This document shows positions 12,373 through 24,452 of a DNA stretch of 64,000 nt, one piece after another. This DNA comes from Peromyscus leucopus. Its lineage: Eukaryota > Chordata > Mammalia > Rodentia > Cricetidae. Each line of letters starts with the position of its first letter. Within the stretch, counting starts at the first letter, position 1. Both the position numbers and the translations under genes were made by a program. The stretch is taken from NCBI RefSeq assembly GCF_004664715.2, contig NC_051070.1, positions 40,078,456 through 40,142,455 on the forward strand, given 5' to 3'. The notes beneath the pieces are model-generated. The model saw nothing but the letters and a program-made list of their open reading frames with translations. It was not told the origin of the DNA and searched no databases.

Positions 12373-12489
12373 AGAAATTTCTCATTTGAACATATTTTCA
12401 TTAATGTTTTACAAATTGCAGACCTGTACACAACATATTTTGGTCATATTCCTCTATTCCTTGCCGTATCATGTCCCAGCGCTACCCTA

Positions 12490-13505
12490 TTTTTTTTTCA
12501 TTTTTCTTTATTAAGAAATTTTCTACTCACTCCACATACTTTCCACAGTCCCCCCCCTCCTCCCACCCTCTAGCCCTCTTTCCCAAGCCACCCCGCATCC
12601 TCACATCCCCCAAATCAAGGTCTCCCATGAGGAGTCAGCAGAGCCCAGCACACAGAGCCTAGGCAGGTCCAAGTCCCTTCCCACTGCACCAAGGCTGTGC
12701 AAGGTGTCACACCACAGGCACCGGATTCCAGAAGCCTGCCCACAGACCAGGGACAGAACCCGATCACCCTGCCTGGGTGCCACCAAACATTCTGAGCCAA
12801 ACAATCGTCTTCTGTATTCAGAGGGCCTAGTCCAGTCCCATGGGGGCTCCACAGCCAGCATTTCACAGTTCATGGGCTTCCACTAGTGTGGCCGGTCATC
12901 TCTGCACATCCTCCCATCATGATCTCGACGTCCCTAACCTGCAGTATCTCTCTTCTTTCTCATCAATTGGATTCCAGGAGCCCAGCCTGGTACTACTCAG
13001 AAGAAAAAAAACAATATCGTGAAATCTGCAGGCAGATGGATGGAACTAGAAAATATCATCTTGAGTGAGGTAACCCAGACTCAGAAGGACAAACAGTATG
13101 TACTCACTCATAAGTGGATACTAAATGTGAGGGAAGGGATGGTCAGACTGCAACCCACAACTCCAGAGAGGCTAGCTAACAGGGAAAGCCCCTAGGAGAG
13201 ACACAGGGATGATCCTGCAAAGGAGAAGTGGATGAGATCTACATGAGTGGACTGGGTGTGTGTGTGGGAGGGGTAGCAGAGGGTGAGGAGTGGGGGATTA
13301 GAACATAGGGAAATAGGAGGGTCAAGCTGGAACAGGGACAGAGTGGGAGGGCAGGGAGGAAGATACCATGATAGATGAGAACATCATGGGAATAGGAAGA
13401 GGCAGGGTGCTGGGGAGGCTCTCAGAAATCTACAAGGTTGACCCCACCTTGGTCTGTTGGCAGTGGTCCAGAGGGTGCCTGGACTGGTGTACTCTGGTGA
13501 CCAGC
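12490..13505 (-). mobile_element. L1 with 5' inversion (minus-strand insertion)
   Basis: Positions 12490-12990 are antisense L1 3' UTR starting from a T9 run (the poly(A) tail) and 'ctttattaagaaattt'. From about 12991 the sequence flips to sense: 'tactactcag' plus an A run, 'gcagatggatggaactagaa', 'gtactcactcataagtggat' (end of ORF2), then the 3' UTR start, stopping near 13505. The sense half lies upstream of the antisense half in L1 coordinates, so this is one insertion with an inverted 5' piece. Both halves are non-coding fragments. Confidence 0.85.
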
Positions 13506-15343
13506 CTAGAAAACTGATTTTTCATACTGGATCATTTAAAGCCCAAGATTTAGATTTTTTTCAACATAAATTTTGTGATGGGTGATTTTATATGTAGACT
13601 TCATTAAATTAGGTTAGGAATGTTAAGATAACTGGGGTCATCAATTTTACTTAATGCTTTTGAGGACTTGAAGTTCCCCAATATTCTGCTGAGAGGAGAC
13701 TATGGCTGAATTATTTATTGGACCTTATTTGATTTATGTATGTATCAGGCTCTAATATTTTGTGTCCAGGGACTCAGTTCTCAGACTCCCCACAATTACT
13801 CCAGGATGTAAGGGCTACCAGTGTAAACTTTTCCATCCCTTCTATTACCACAATTAGCAGTTAAATATCATTAATTGCTAATCTGTTAGTATGATTTTTG
13901 TTTCAGTGTTATCTTTCAGTCAATCAGCACCCAATCCCTCTGGTCCAATTGCTATCTCTTGAGATGAATTCCACCTAGTGTTAGGTTTTCATAGTTATTC
14001 CAATGCCTCCATGACTCTTCCAACTTTCTCTTCACTTTGATTCTAAAATCAATGAAAGCAGTGAGTCTGCTTACAGTCTAGAATAGTACCTTTTTGATGA
14101 CATCTTTCATGAACTGGGAGTTTGGAGGAGAGACTTGGCTTTGGTGTTGCTTAGTTTGTCTGTTCGGGCTTGAAGCCACTATATCATAGGTTAAGGAAGG
14201 ACTTTTAGGAGGTTCTCAGCATGCCATACTGAAAAGAATGTTCTTTCCACACATCAGGGTTTGGGCTGAGAATAAAAAGGGATTCCTGAACACTTGTCAT
14301 CACAGAGTCCTTAGCTTCATGACTGGATTCCCAAGAGCAAGAGGGAAAAAAAGGTGGAAATTCAGTTCTCTAGGTAGAAAACGTCTGTCTGGGACTTAAG
14401 AAACAGGGAGCCCTATATTCTTAGATGAAGTTGACTAGAATATATATATTCTTCCAAAGATGAATGAAAGAGAATGGGGGAGTAACCTATGTCTCACTGT
14501 AAAAATTCATGCACCTGGTTAGATTTTCATGTTATTTCTTGATATATATTCTTCCTTGGCTGTTTACTCTAGAAACTACAAAGAGATCTGATATTTTAGA
14601 AATATTTTCCTGTGGAAGAGATCAATAGACCTCTCCAGTCCACTGCTGAAGCCAATGGAGAGTGTGCATTTCTTTTTCTATTATATTACATAAGTAATAT
14701 AACTCTAATTTGATAATCTTAGTCTGACAATTTGGACATGATTTGGGAATTCTCTGTGTTATGTCAGCATTTAGTGCTGGTCCAGCTCTGATTCTGAGTC
14801 TGTGGACAGGGATGGTGAGGGTTACTGCTCCTGCTCCAGAGTTGAATTTGAATGCTGTTGGCTTTTGGCTTTGCTGCTGTGTTATTTCTTTTCCTTTGAA
14901 TTTTTATTTGTTGTCTTTTGTTTTATTTTTGCTTTGTTTTCTTTTGTCTTTTCTGGTTTTGTCACTGTATAACAATAGTAAGAGAAAAGACATGCTTCTG
15001 AATTTAGGTGCTCTTAGGCTGGCATTCTCTTTCATCCTTCTCAAAATGCCCCATTGGAGAAGTACAGAAGGAATGACCTAGAGAGTTCTGCTTCTTGACC
15101 CTCGGAGACAGAAATTCTGTAGGAGGGGACTAGTCCACCATAGTCTAAATACTTCTGGAGCTTCAATACCTCATATTAGTTAAAGAAGTTTAAATGACAA
15201 ATTGAACACATATTCTAGAATACTCTTTCTGTCAGCTTGCATGGTATTTGTAAATATGATATGATTGAAAGTTTGCCAGATAGGACAACTATAAAAATCT
15301 CTCACTTGTTCTCTGTTTTTCTCTGTCTCTGTTTCTGTCTGCC
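13506..15343. other. Unassigned 1.8 kb
   Basis: Less A/T-rich than its surroundings but not recognisable. A 112-codon plus-strand frame (14743-15081) encodes a Leu/Phe-rich peptide from a T-rich stretch ('ttttgttttatttttg' near 14920). It has no family resemblance and I regard it as chance. An old, unrecognised repeat is the likeliest content. Confidence 0.4.
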
Positions 15344-15359
15344 TATCTATGTCTGTCTG

Positions 15360-15401
<42 letters not shown>

Positions 15402-15414
15402 ATCTATCTATCTA
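15344..15414 (+). repeat. (TCTG/TCTA)n microsatellite
   Basis: Interrupted TCTG units pass into about 12 TCTA units with one break ('catc'). Confidence 0.95.
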
Positions 15415-16129
15415 CATATGTATAAATATGTAAATATATATTTCCCTCAAGAATTGGAGCTAGTTATTTATCATTAGATGTCAACTTTTTTTGCTCCATA
15501 AATATTAAGACAGTTTGAGGAAGGTTTATGAGTTTGTATATATTCATTGTGTTTGCATGTATTTCATTGTGTTTGTACATGTCTTTCTGGTCTGTTCTTT
15601 AGATAGCATCTCTCCCTGTGATTTAGACTCTTGTAGTAGGGTAGATTGGCCAGAAAAACCACAGCAAAATGTTTTTATCTACACGTTACTGGGATTATCA
15701 GCACCTACCATTAAGCTAAAAATTTTATTTTTATACAAGTTCTAGTGTTCAAATTCAAGTAACTATTCTTGTAAGACAAGCAAGTTCTTTACCAAAATAT
15801 CTATTTCCTGAGCCTAGAAAGGTCATTTACCTTTATCTGTTTAGTTTTACATTTCATCATTTATGTTGTCTACAAGAAATTGCTAATCTCTAATTTCTCT
15901 TTAGATTGCATTAATAAAGTAATAAATAATCAGATATTTCAGCCTCTTTTTAATGAGCTTCATGTAGTTTATTTTTTCTAAAAACTGTCTAATCTTTCAA
16001 ATTATTGCTTGGGGAAATATTCTTTTTAAAAGATGAGAGAGAAGCCCTGTGTTCTAAGAAATATTTCTTTTAATTGGGTGAAATTCGCTTGCAATTTTGT
16101 CTAAATCATGAACTATTCCAAAGCTTTAT
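15415..16129. other. No recognisable feature
   Basis: A/T-rich unique DNA between a microsatellite and an L1. Confidence 0.5.
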
Positions 16130-17969
16130 TAAAACTCAAGTCCAAATTGATCAAAGACCCCAACATAAATCCAGTTACATTGAATCTAATAGAAGAGAAG
16201 GTGGGAAATAGCTTTTAACGCATTGGCACAGAAGACTACTTCATAAATATAACACTAGTAGCAGAGACACTGAGAGCAACAATTAATAAATGGGGTCTTC
16301 TGAAACTGAAAAGCTTCTGTAAGGTGAAGGACACTGTCAGTAAGACAAAAAAGCAGCCTATAGAATGGGAAAAGATCTTTACCAACCCCACATCAGATAG
16401 AGGGCTTATCTCTAAGGCATGTAAAGAACTCAAGAAACTAGACAGCAAAATATCAAATAATCCAATTAAAAAATGGGCTACAGAGTTAAACAGAGAATTC
16501 TCAACAGAAGAATCTCTAATGGCTGAAAGACCATCAGGGAAATGCAAATCAAAATGACTCTAAGATACCATATTACATCTGTGAGCATGGCTAAGATAAA
16601 AAGTATATCAAGTGCTTATGTTGGAGAAGATGTGGAGCAAGAGGAACACTCCTCTACTGCTGGTGGGAATGCAATCTTGTATAGCCACTCTGGAAATCAG
16701 TATGGCAGTATCTCAGAAAATTAGGAATCCACCTACCTCAAAAACCAGCAATACCACTCCTGGGCATATACCCAAAAGTTGCTCAACCACACCATAAAGA
16801 CATTTGTTTTACCATATTCATAACAGCATTATTTGTAATAGCCAGAACCTGGAATCAACCTCAAGGCCCTTCAACAGAAGAATGGATAAAGAAAATATGT
16901 TACATTTACACAATGGAGTATTATGTAGCAGAAAAAAAAAAAACAATGTCATCATGAAATTTGTAGGCAAATGGATGGAAAAAGAAAAAAAATCATCCTG
17001 AGTGAGACAGCCCACACCCAGAAAGATAAACATGGTATATAATCACTCATAAGTGAATTTTAGAAGCAAAGCAAAGGATAACTGGGCTACAATCCACAAC
17101 CCCAGAGAAGCTAGGTAAAGAGGAGACCACTAAGAGGGACATACATGGATAACCCCAGGAAGGGGAATGGGTTAAGATCTCCTGGGCAAACTGAGAGGAA
17201 TGAATAGAGGGAGAGGATGGGAACGGATGGGAGTTGGGATCATGAGGGAGAGACGGGGAGGGAGAGCAATGACAGAGATATCTTGACAGAGTGTACCATT
17301 AAGGGGATGGGAAGAAATCTGCAGCTAGGGAAAGTACCAGGAATTCGCAAGATTGTCCCCAGCTAAGACTCATAGCAATGGTTGAAAGGGTTCCTAAACT
17401 AGCCTTCTCCTGCACTCAGATTGATGTCTACCCTAATTGTTATCATAGAAACTACATCCAGCGACTGATGGAAGCAGATGCAGAGACCCACAGCTAAGTA
17501 CTTGGCCAAAATTCTGGAGTTCAGTTGAAGAGAGGGAAGAAGGAGTAAAGGGGGACAGAATCATGATGTGAAAAACCACAGAGATAGCTGATCCAATCTA
17601 ACAGGGGCCCATGGACTCTGGATTGACAGCTGGGGAGCCTCGAGGCCCTCTGAACGGGGGTGAAAATTGTGTGGCTTGATGTGTTTGTGGTCCTGGCAAT
17701 GGGACCAGGACTTACCCTGGGTACACAAACTAGCTTTTTAGACCCCATTCCTTAAGGAGCAATGCCTTACTAAGCCTTGATGAAGGAGGGAGGGGCTAGG
17801 ACTTGCCCCAACATGGTATAACAGCCTGTGTTGCCTACCTAAGGGAGGCCTTACTCTCTGTAAGGAGGGTATGGGGATAGGATGGGAGTAGGTGGGGAGA
17901 GCAGAAGAGGAGAGAGGGAGAACAGTTTGGAATACAAAAGGAAAGAAAATATTTTTTTAATAAAAATTG
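16130..17969 (+). mobile_element. 5'-truncated L1 (ORF2 C-terminus and 3' UTR)
   Basis: Sense L1. It starts inside ORF2 ('tgatcaaagaccccaacata', 'atggggtcttctgaaactga', 'gaaatgcaaatcaaaatgac') and passes the landmarks 'catatacccaaaag', 'aatggataaagaaaatatg' and 'gcaaatggatgga'. It then runs through a 3' UTR with 'gactgatggaagcagatgca' and ends at 'ttaataaaaattg'. ORF2 is broken by stops and shifts of frame, so it is a dead copy about 1.84 kb long. A large (TA)(CA) array follows the tail. Confidence 0.92.
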
Positions 17970-18008
17970 TATATATACATATATATATACATATATATAT
18001 ATATGCAT

Positions 18009-18073
<65 letters not shown>
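17970..18073 (+). repeat. (TA)n(CA)n compound microsatellite at an L1 tail
   Basis: TA units with ATAC breaks, a central (CA)11, then about 24 TA units. It starts directly at the L1 A-rich tail, a usual birthplace for microsatellites. Confidence 0.97.
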
Positions 18074-18076
<3 letters not shown>

Positions 18077-18135
18077 CTCTCACTCTATTGTTGCTGATCA
18101 AGTTCCTGTGGCATGACATGGCACTAAGGACTACC

Positions 18136-18652
18136 TTTGGTGGTATTGTGTTGCCCAAAATATTGTGCATGCTAATAAACTTATCTGGGGTCAGAGAACA
18201 GGGCAGCCACGATATTAAACATAGGGGCTAGGCAGTGGTAGCACACGCCTTTAATCCTAGCATTCCAAAGGCAGAAATCCCTCTGGATCTCTGTGAGTTC
18301 AAGGCCACATTGGAAACAACTAGGCATGGTGACTCACGCCTTTAATCCCAGAAAGCAAGTCTTTGATCCCAGGGAGTGATGGCAGAAAGCAGAAAGGTAT
18401 ATAAGGCATGAGGACCAGAAACTAGAAGCATTTGGCTGGTTAAGCTTTTAGGCTTTAAGCAGCACAGTTCCGCTGAGATTCATTCTGGGTGAGGACTCAG
18501 AAGCTTCCAGTCTGAGGAAACAAGATCAGCTGAGGAACTGGCAAGGTGAGATAGCTGTGGCTTGTTCTGCTTCTCTGATCTTTCAGTATTCACCCCAATA
18601 ACTGGCTTCGGGTTTGATTTTATTGATAAGAACTTTGAAGATTCATGCTACA
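18136..18652 (+). mobile_element. Solo ERV LTR with built-in B1-like block (family B)
   Basis: Flanked by 'actacc' (18130-18135) and 'attacc' (18653-18658), a 6-bp duplication with one mismatch, as expected for class II (ERVK) integration. The first bases are 'ttggtgg' (consensus TG mutated) and the last are 'gctaca'. Order: an early 'gctaataaacttatctgggg'; a B1-like block (18227-18319); a second B1-like head ('catggtgactcacgccttta'); TATA box 'tatataag' (18398-18405); 'gctgagattcattc'; 'gatcagctgagga'; 'tgtggcttgttctgcttctc'. Sister copies at 32618, 41990 and 46151 have the same order. The TATA box would place the transcription start near 18430. Confidence 0.88.
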
Positions 18653-19360
18653 ATTACCTAACAAGAATAACAGTCATTTATTAGGAAATTAATGGTGACA
18701 GGAAGAAGAATACAAGAAAAACTTGGTTTTTAATTAGAAACAGAAATTATTGAATTATAAAATTAAGCATACTCTTTAAGATGAGAGTCAACATTACATA
18801 TGCAATGCTGATCATAAGTAGATGGTATCCTTGAACGGTTGTATGACTATTTGTGTTACAAGTAAGACTCTGGAGATGGTCAATTTTTTTTCACTCTTTC
18901 AAAGTTACATTGTGGGACTACAGACATTAAATCAATGTGTGTGATTCACAAGTGCTCAGTTTTCTATAATATTGTAATTTTACCCATTTAAAAGCTGTGT
19001 TTGCTCGTGTTTTGCCATCGTAGCCCAGCTCTTACAGCATTCCACATGAGGTTACCAAGAATATTTACTAACACGAGGTGGTGCTTCTTGTACTGAAGCC
19101 TTAAAAGAAGCAACCCAGCAGCCTGCAGAATTTGAAGTTTGAATTTTTCTGTCTATGTCACTTTGATCATAGACTGCCTGAGGGCTTCTTATAAATTGAT
19201 ATATCAACACTCTCTAACGTCTATCACTTTCTTCACTTCTGTTGCCTTTGCAGGTGACATTTCAAATCCTGTCAGCACGGAGAGCACAAACTTTAGTTGT
19301 ATTATATAAAATATCAAAGGTAAAAATAATCAATATAATAACTTTGGATGTATAGATGAT
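18653..19360. other. No recognisable feature
   Basis: Unique A/T-rich DNA. No SINE, L1 or exon is recognised. Confidence 0.5.
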
Positions 19361-19385
19361 TATATATATATATATATATATATAC
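19361..19385 (+). repeat. (TA)n microsatellite
   Basis: About 12 TA units. Confidence 0.9.
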
Positions 19386-19748
19386 ACAGATACATATGTA
19401 TATATTGATCTTCCATGTGTATGTGAATGTACAGATCTTTTAAAAATGAATGTAACGTTTGTTTATTTCTAAACTTAATATTTCTTCTACTTTCATTACT
19501 TAAAACTCATAATTTACTGTAAAAATCCTACTATCACTAAAGAACTATGTAGGGTTCTACTTATAATTACTTAGATTTTTGCATATATTTAAAAGTCATA
19601 GAGTCATATCCAGTTATTAACTAATTTCCATGGGTGAATTTTTCATGATACAGAAAAAAATGACTGCATCAAACACCATGGACTCATGAAACAGAAAACA
19701 GAAATGTGTTGTTTTCCTGTAGGGCAGCAGCAGTTACTCCCCACACAG

Positions 19749-19903
19749 AACTAGATAGCAAGAAGCCTGCCTCGGCCAAACAGTTTGTAAGCAATATAAG
19801 TCTCTGTGTGTTTACTTGGTTGGGTCTGAGCAACTGCAGGACTGGCAGTGAGAGATTTGTCCTGACTGTGGGTCACTCAGGACTGGAGAAAACTCTAGCT
19901 ACA
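19749..19903 (+). mobile_element. 3' part of an ERV LTR (family C)
   Basis: 'agcaagaagcctgcc', 'gtaagcaatataagtctctg', 'tttacttggttgggtctgag', 'gatttgtcctgactgtgggt' and the terminal 'ctagctaca' match, in the opposite sense, the left parts of the LTRs at 55367 and 57028. Only the 3' third of the LTR is present. Confidence 0.75.
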
Positions 19904-19920
19904 TATATATTTTTCACATT

Positions 19921-19965
19921 CCTGTGGCATGGTATAGATTTATAGAAGTGGGTTAATTTAAATTT
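19921..19965 (+). mobile_element. Out-of-order family C/A LTR scrap
   Basis: 'ggtatagatttatagaagtg' and 'ggttaatttaaattta' correspond to the middle of the same type of LTR, but here they lie after its 3' end. Either a second truncated LTR or a rearrangement put them here. Confidence 0.5.
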
Positions 19966-21400
19966 AAGGGGAATTGCTTTTGGTCACTTTCCTATAACTT
20001 CAAGAACATTTTTAATGCTTTCTGAAATATTTTTTATAAAAACTTAGGGATAAGTTTTACTACAGTTAAGCCAAGTTTAATTGGAACCAGGATCATAAAG
20101 AAAACACATGCAATTTAAGTTGCTAAAACTTTCCAAAGTTTGGTATCAGAAGCATTTTTGTGGAAAATACATTCAGTGTATCACAAATAAAAATAAGATC
20201 ATCACTTGTACAGAAAACATTTATTTAATACAGAGGCATAAAAATAGAGATTTTTTTAAATATTTTAAAAACAATGAATGGATAAGTATAGGCTAATGTT
20301 ATAATAATTTTATAATGAATTTTTACTATGTCAAAAATGCTTACCTTATTTCTAAAAGCATCATGTACCTGATCCATAGGCCATGGAGAAAACAAGCTCT
20401 TGCCAACCTGGAAGCTTCATCTCTGCTGGTGAGTTTTCCTACTTCTGGAAAATTCTGTGTGCTGCTGTTAAAGGGAACCAAACTGAAGCCACTTTGGATA
20501 GAACTTCCATTTTAAATAAAGGTCAAATAAGATTTAAGTTCCCAAGATCTCCCAGACCTACCTGGGTGACTGGCATCACTGCCATCCTGGTTGTCAATTT
20601 GAGGCATGAATGCTGAACAAGTAGCCATCACAGTTGAATAAACCGGACAGTGAGGACAAGAAAAATGTACCAAATGGAAATGATCCTAGGAAAGTCTCCT
20701 AATTCCTTAATCCTGATTGGTGAAAAATGTAGCTGTAGCTTGGCACAGATGTTTTCTTTTTGCTTGTTTGTTTTCTTAAATACTTGCTTAAATGATTTTT
20801 CAAGGATGCGGTCAGGTCCCAGGTGTGTGCTGTTGTCCCTGACCAGTCAGTTTCTGCCTTGCTGCCCAGTAATAAATCTTGTTTGAGTGACCTCTTGTGT
20901 CTGCTGGGGTTGTTTTGGAACCTCATACCCACAGTACTACCATGGGAGAAAAATATCCAGCAGTCTTACACAGCTGTGAACCATATTGGAAAGAGCAAAG
21001 AAGAATCTGGAAAGATATGTCAAAGGTGAAATCATGGCACAAATGTTAGGGTCATAACCAAACCCTTTGTGAGTGAATTTAAAAACCTGTTCCACAAGAA
21101 GAAACTTGTAGTATGGCTTGTAATATGGCTTGTATTAGTAAGTGGGCAAAATATTTCAGATGTCTTAATCATATGTTTCAAGGGAAAAACCTTGTAGTAT
21201 TATTCTGCTGAATGGACACAGTAACAAGATACTCATCAAGGGTGTCTATCCATTAGCACAACTCCCAAACCTCATCAGAGAAGTTTACATTTGTATTATG
21301 GGTAGTTAATACACAGGTGCACAATTGGTCAGTATGCAAACAATATGAGATTGGGAAAATCCCATATCAAAATGGAAAGTTTATATAATATTTGTTATCT
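19966..21400. other. Unassigned; possible LTR near 20395-20960
   Basis: From about 20395 the base composition changes. 'cagtaataaatcttg' (20866 on) followed by 'cttgtgtctgctggggttg' and 'cctcatacccaca' has the look of an LTR R/U5 with an AATAAA signal, possibly class I. I cannot match it to a family or find matching ends. Overlapping short frames on both strands here have no family resemblance. A small 12-bp tandem duplication ('gtagtatggctt'/'gtaatatggctt') lies at about 21109. Confidence 0.3.
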
Positions 21401-21955
21401 CTAAAATATAGGGATTAGTTCATAAGAGAGGTGGTCATAAAGGAGAGAGGGGAGGTCATTGATCAGTATAGCAAAACAGGGATTCTGAGACATAATAATA
21501 AAGTTGAATACATATAATTATAGTGGATGGGTCTATACCCAAAATCAATCCAGAAAAATCCTATTCTTATGCTTAAGAAGTCCCTCTACTATCTGAGGAG
21601 TTAAAGGTAAGCAATGTCTGATAGGAAAATAAGTCTTTTTTTTTCCAGGGATACAGGCAATGAGAGGCTTCCCATGGTCCAATAGATTGGCCTACATTCA
21701 TGTCCACACCGTCAGCACTAAATGGACTGTTTGGTAATAAACAAGAAAGAGAAAGATAGATTCTTGGTACAATAACATGGGAGAAAAAATGTAGGAATAG
21801 AGATAGAGGAATAACCACAGGGGAAGGAGTGAAGGTGGGTTTGATCCAAGTACACAATTTGTGTATATGAATATTAAATAAATTATGTTTAAGAGAGTTC
21901 CTAAATATGTGGGAACAAAATACATGTGTTACCATCACTGAATAAAAGAATCAGT
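21401..21955 (+). mobile_element. L1 3' UTR fragment (older Lx-type)
   Basis: 'taataataaagttgaata', 'ctactatctgaggagtta', 'gcaatgtctgatagg', 'ccagggatacaggca', 'gagaggcttcccatg' and 'cagcactaaatggac' follow the order of a muroid Lx-type L1 3' UTR in sense. No ORF2 is visible upstream and the tail is A-rich but decayed. Confidence 0.6.
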
Positions 21956-23177
21956 AACTCAGAGTAAATAAATACATGTTCTATGGTTAGTTCCACCAAA
22001 AAATAAATAAATAGATAAAAGAAAAATAAATCATGCAGAGTATAAGAAATTTTCTATCTTAAATTATTGACTAGTATAAAATAAAATTGAATGGGATTAT
22101 AATCATGTTTTAAAGTCCCTTGATATTCACTTATACTTTAGCAATTGTTACGTTGGAATAAATGTTGGTCTATTAATGTGATTTTGTAGCTACCTTGTAA
22201 ATGAGGTTTTTAATAGTCATGTTTCTCTCCATAAGAATTAAAGGGACTAGTTCACATATTATATCCAGGAAATTTATTCTATATTAACTTTGGGTAAATG
22301 AATAAAAAATAGCTAACTTTCCTCCAACAAAAACCTCATACTAACTGAGGAGAGCATTTGAAATTCAACTACCTATAGGCTCTGAAAAAAAAAATCACCT
22401 ATCACTTTCAGAACATTGTCATACTATAAAATAAAACTTCTGAAACAACCTAAGTTCATTTTTCATTTATTAACTGACAATTTTTATTTTCCCAACTTGG
22501 CCTACAGATGACTATAGCTGCTTTTGTTTTGGCAACTGGTCATAGAAGGCTGCCATGCTTAAAGAGGCTTCCCATCATTACTGAAAACCTAAGAAAACAA
22601 GGAAGTAAAGTCTACATAGAGTAATGTAGAGCTTTAAAATGCTGGAAAAGAAACCCTAAGTTCTCTGCTTAAAATTTATACCTTTTGGTTGATGCCTGAA
22701 TCTCAGAAAAGACAGAAAATTGTGGCCAAAGTTTGTGAATCTTTGTCTTTACAGTCAAACCACCTGCTTAATAAAATCAATAATCTTTAGATCACTATCA
22801 AATAATCCGTATTATCTATGTGATACTCAAATGTTCAGGATATAACCCAAACTTAACATACAAAGAGCAGGGAAAATGTGTGACATTAGGAGACAAAGGA
22901 AAAGTCAAGAGAAATTCATCTCAAATTGACCAAACTGAGTTTATAAAATTTCAATGGAAAAAACATAAGGTAATTTGTGACACTGAAGGTATATTAAAAG
23001 ATATCATTCAATGTTTGCAAAGATGAAAATAAAATCTTTCATCGATCTTTAGTGAAATGTAGTAAAACTTCAAAAGCTATAGCATGAAAATTATAAAATG
23101 TTAAAGGTAAAGATATTAGATATTTGGACAAAATACTTGACTGAAAATAAAGACATTTTCCTAAAGAACAATCTATA
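21956..23177. other. No recognisable feature
   Basis: Unique A/T-rich DNA. A 68-codon plus-strand frame (22820-23026) has no family resemblance. Confidence 0.5.
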
Positions 23178-23370
23178 GGGCAGGAGAAATGGCTCAGGGG
23201 TTAAGAGCACTGGCTGCTATCAGAGGTCCTGGAGTACAATTCCCACCAGCCACATAGTGGTTCAAAATAATCTGCAATGAGATCTGGTGCTTTTTATGGC
23301 CTGCAAGCATACATGTAGACAGAACATTGTATACATAATAAGTACATAAATCTTAAAAACAAAAAAAAAT
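23178..23370 (+). mobile_element. B2 SINE
   Basis: tRNA-derived head 'gggcaggagaaatggctcag', 'gttaagagcactggctgct', 'cagaggtcctggag' (Pol III A and B box region), then 'ccacatagtggttc', 'atctggtgc', 'gcatacatgtagacagaaca' and an A-rich tail. Full length and moderately diverged. Confidence 0.92.
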
Positions 23371-23526
23371 TATAGTTTCAGCAAATTTTGTTTTCCTAGA
23401 ATGTCAAGGAATGGAAACCTAACTGTTACATAATCAAACTGTCAAAAAAAATGATCAACTCAAAAACTTCAGGTGGGCCTGTAAATAAATCTTATTACAT
23501 ATGGAGGTAAACTCACCTTAATGACA

Positions 23527-23660
23527 TTTTTTTTTTTCTAATTAAGTAGCATTGGTAGGCCTGGAGCTTGCTATGTAGATTAGGGTACCCTCAAACATCC
23601 AGAGATAATTCTGTGACGGCTTCCAAAGGTCTAGGATTAACGTCATGTGCCACTACTCTG
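23527..23660 (-). mobile_element. Degenerate B1 SINE
   Basis: A T-run, then 'ggcctggagcttgctatgta', 'ccagagataattctg' and 'tctaggattaacgtcatgtg', all in antisense B1 order. Strongly diverged, hence old. Confidence 0.65.
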
Positions 23661-24091
23661 ATAGTATGACTGGGTTTGTAGATTTTAGAAATCAATAAAG
23701 ATCAAGTAATCTAGAGAGATAAGTTTATATTTCTATAGGAAAGTAAGCATCTTCATAAAAGCAACAAAATAAAATATATACTTTTATATTCTATGGAAAT
23801 GCCTTAAAAATTAAGGTTTAAAGCATATGGGTTGCAATATATGTAGCTGAATGACTTTGCTGATAGATGGGCTAAAATTGAAACAAAGTAGAGTTTGTTA
23901 TCAGAAACAGAAAAATGAGTAGGAAAGTCTCATGTCTTCATTAAGAAGTATTATTAAAACTGGAACAAAATTTGCTAAGTATTTAAATATTTTTCTCTTT
24001 ATTTCAAATAATATGAAATGAGAATTAAAATGATATATTGTTTTAAAATATATTAACATAATGCATATATCAACAAGATTTCATAGGATTA

Positions 24092-24446
24092 TAGCTAGGG
24101 TTTTTATCTCCGGTCCCACCAAACCCCGGCAGTCCTGTAGCCGACTTATAAAATAAACATACAGATGCTTATATTATTTAAACTGCTCGGTCATTAGCTC
24201 AGGCTTACCATTGTCTAGCTCTTACTTTTATACTCAGCCCATTTTGTTAATCTGTATGTTGCCACGTGTTCTGTGGCTTTATCTGTTGCCTTTACATAAT
24301 GCTCTCTCGACAGCAGGCTGGTATCTCCTCTCCTCCTCTCTGTCTTCCTGTTCTCTCCATTCTCTTCTCTGTTAGTCCCGCCTATACTTCCTGTGTGGTT
24401 CCTGGTCAGTCGGTATTTTATTTATCAATCAATCATCCACAGAACA
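24092..24446 (-). mobile_element. Solo ERV LTR (family D)
   Basis: Flanked by 'ggatta' (24086-24091) and 'ggatga' (24447-24452), a 6-bp duplication with one mismatch. Landmarks on this strand: 'acttataaaataaaca', 'attatttaaactgctcggtc', 'attagctcaggctta', 'ttgccacgtg', 'ctctgttagtcccgcctata' and the end 'ccacagaaca'. The copy at 63265 is the same family in the same orientation. Being minus-strand, its AATAAA-type signal region lies at the left. Confidence 0.87.
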
Positions 24447-24452
24447 GGATGA

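Noticed and set aside
14743..15081. 112-codon plus-strand frame with a Leu/Phe-rich middle
   Set aside because: The hydrophobic run comes from a T-rich low-complexity stretch. No family resemblance, no promoter or splice context, and its length is plausible by chance in 64 kb.
16324..17033. Short L1 ORF2-like frames as possible genes
   Set aside because: They are pieces of a truncated, frame-broken L1 and are annotated as part of that element.
17835..18170. Frames with Tyr-Ile and Thr-His repeats on both strands
   Set aside because: They are translations of the (TA)n(CA)n microsatellite, not proteins.
20395..20960. Terminal exon of a gene with an AATAAA signal
   Set aside because: Stops in all frames and no splice acceptor with a continuing frame. 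An LTR-like end is the better, though weak, reading.
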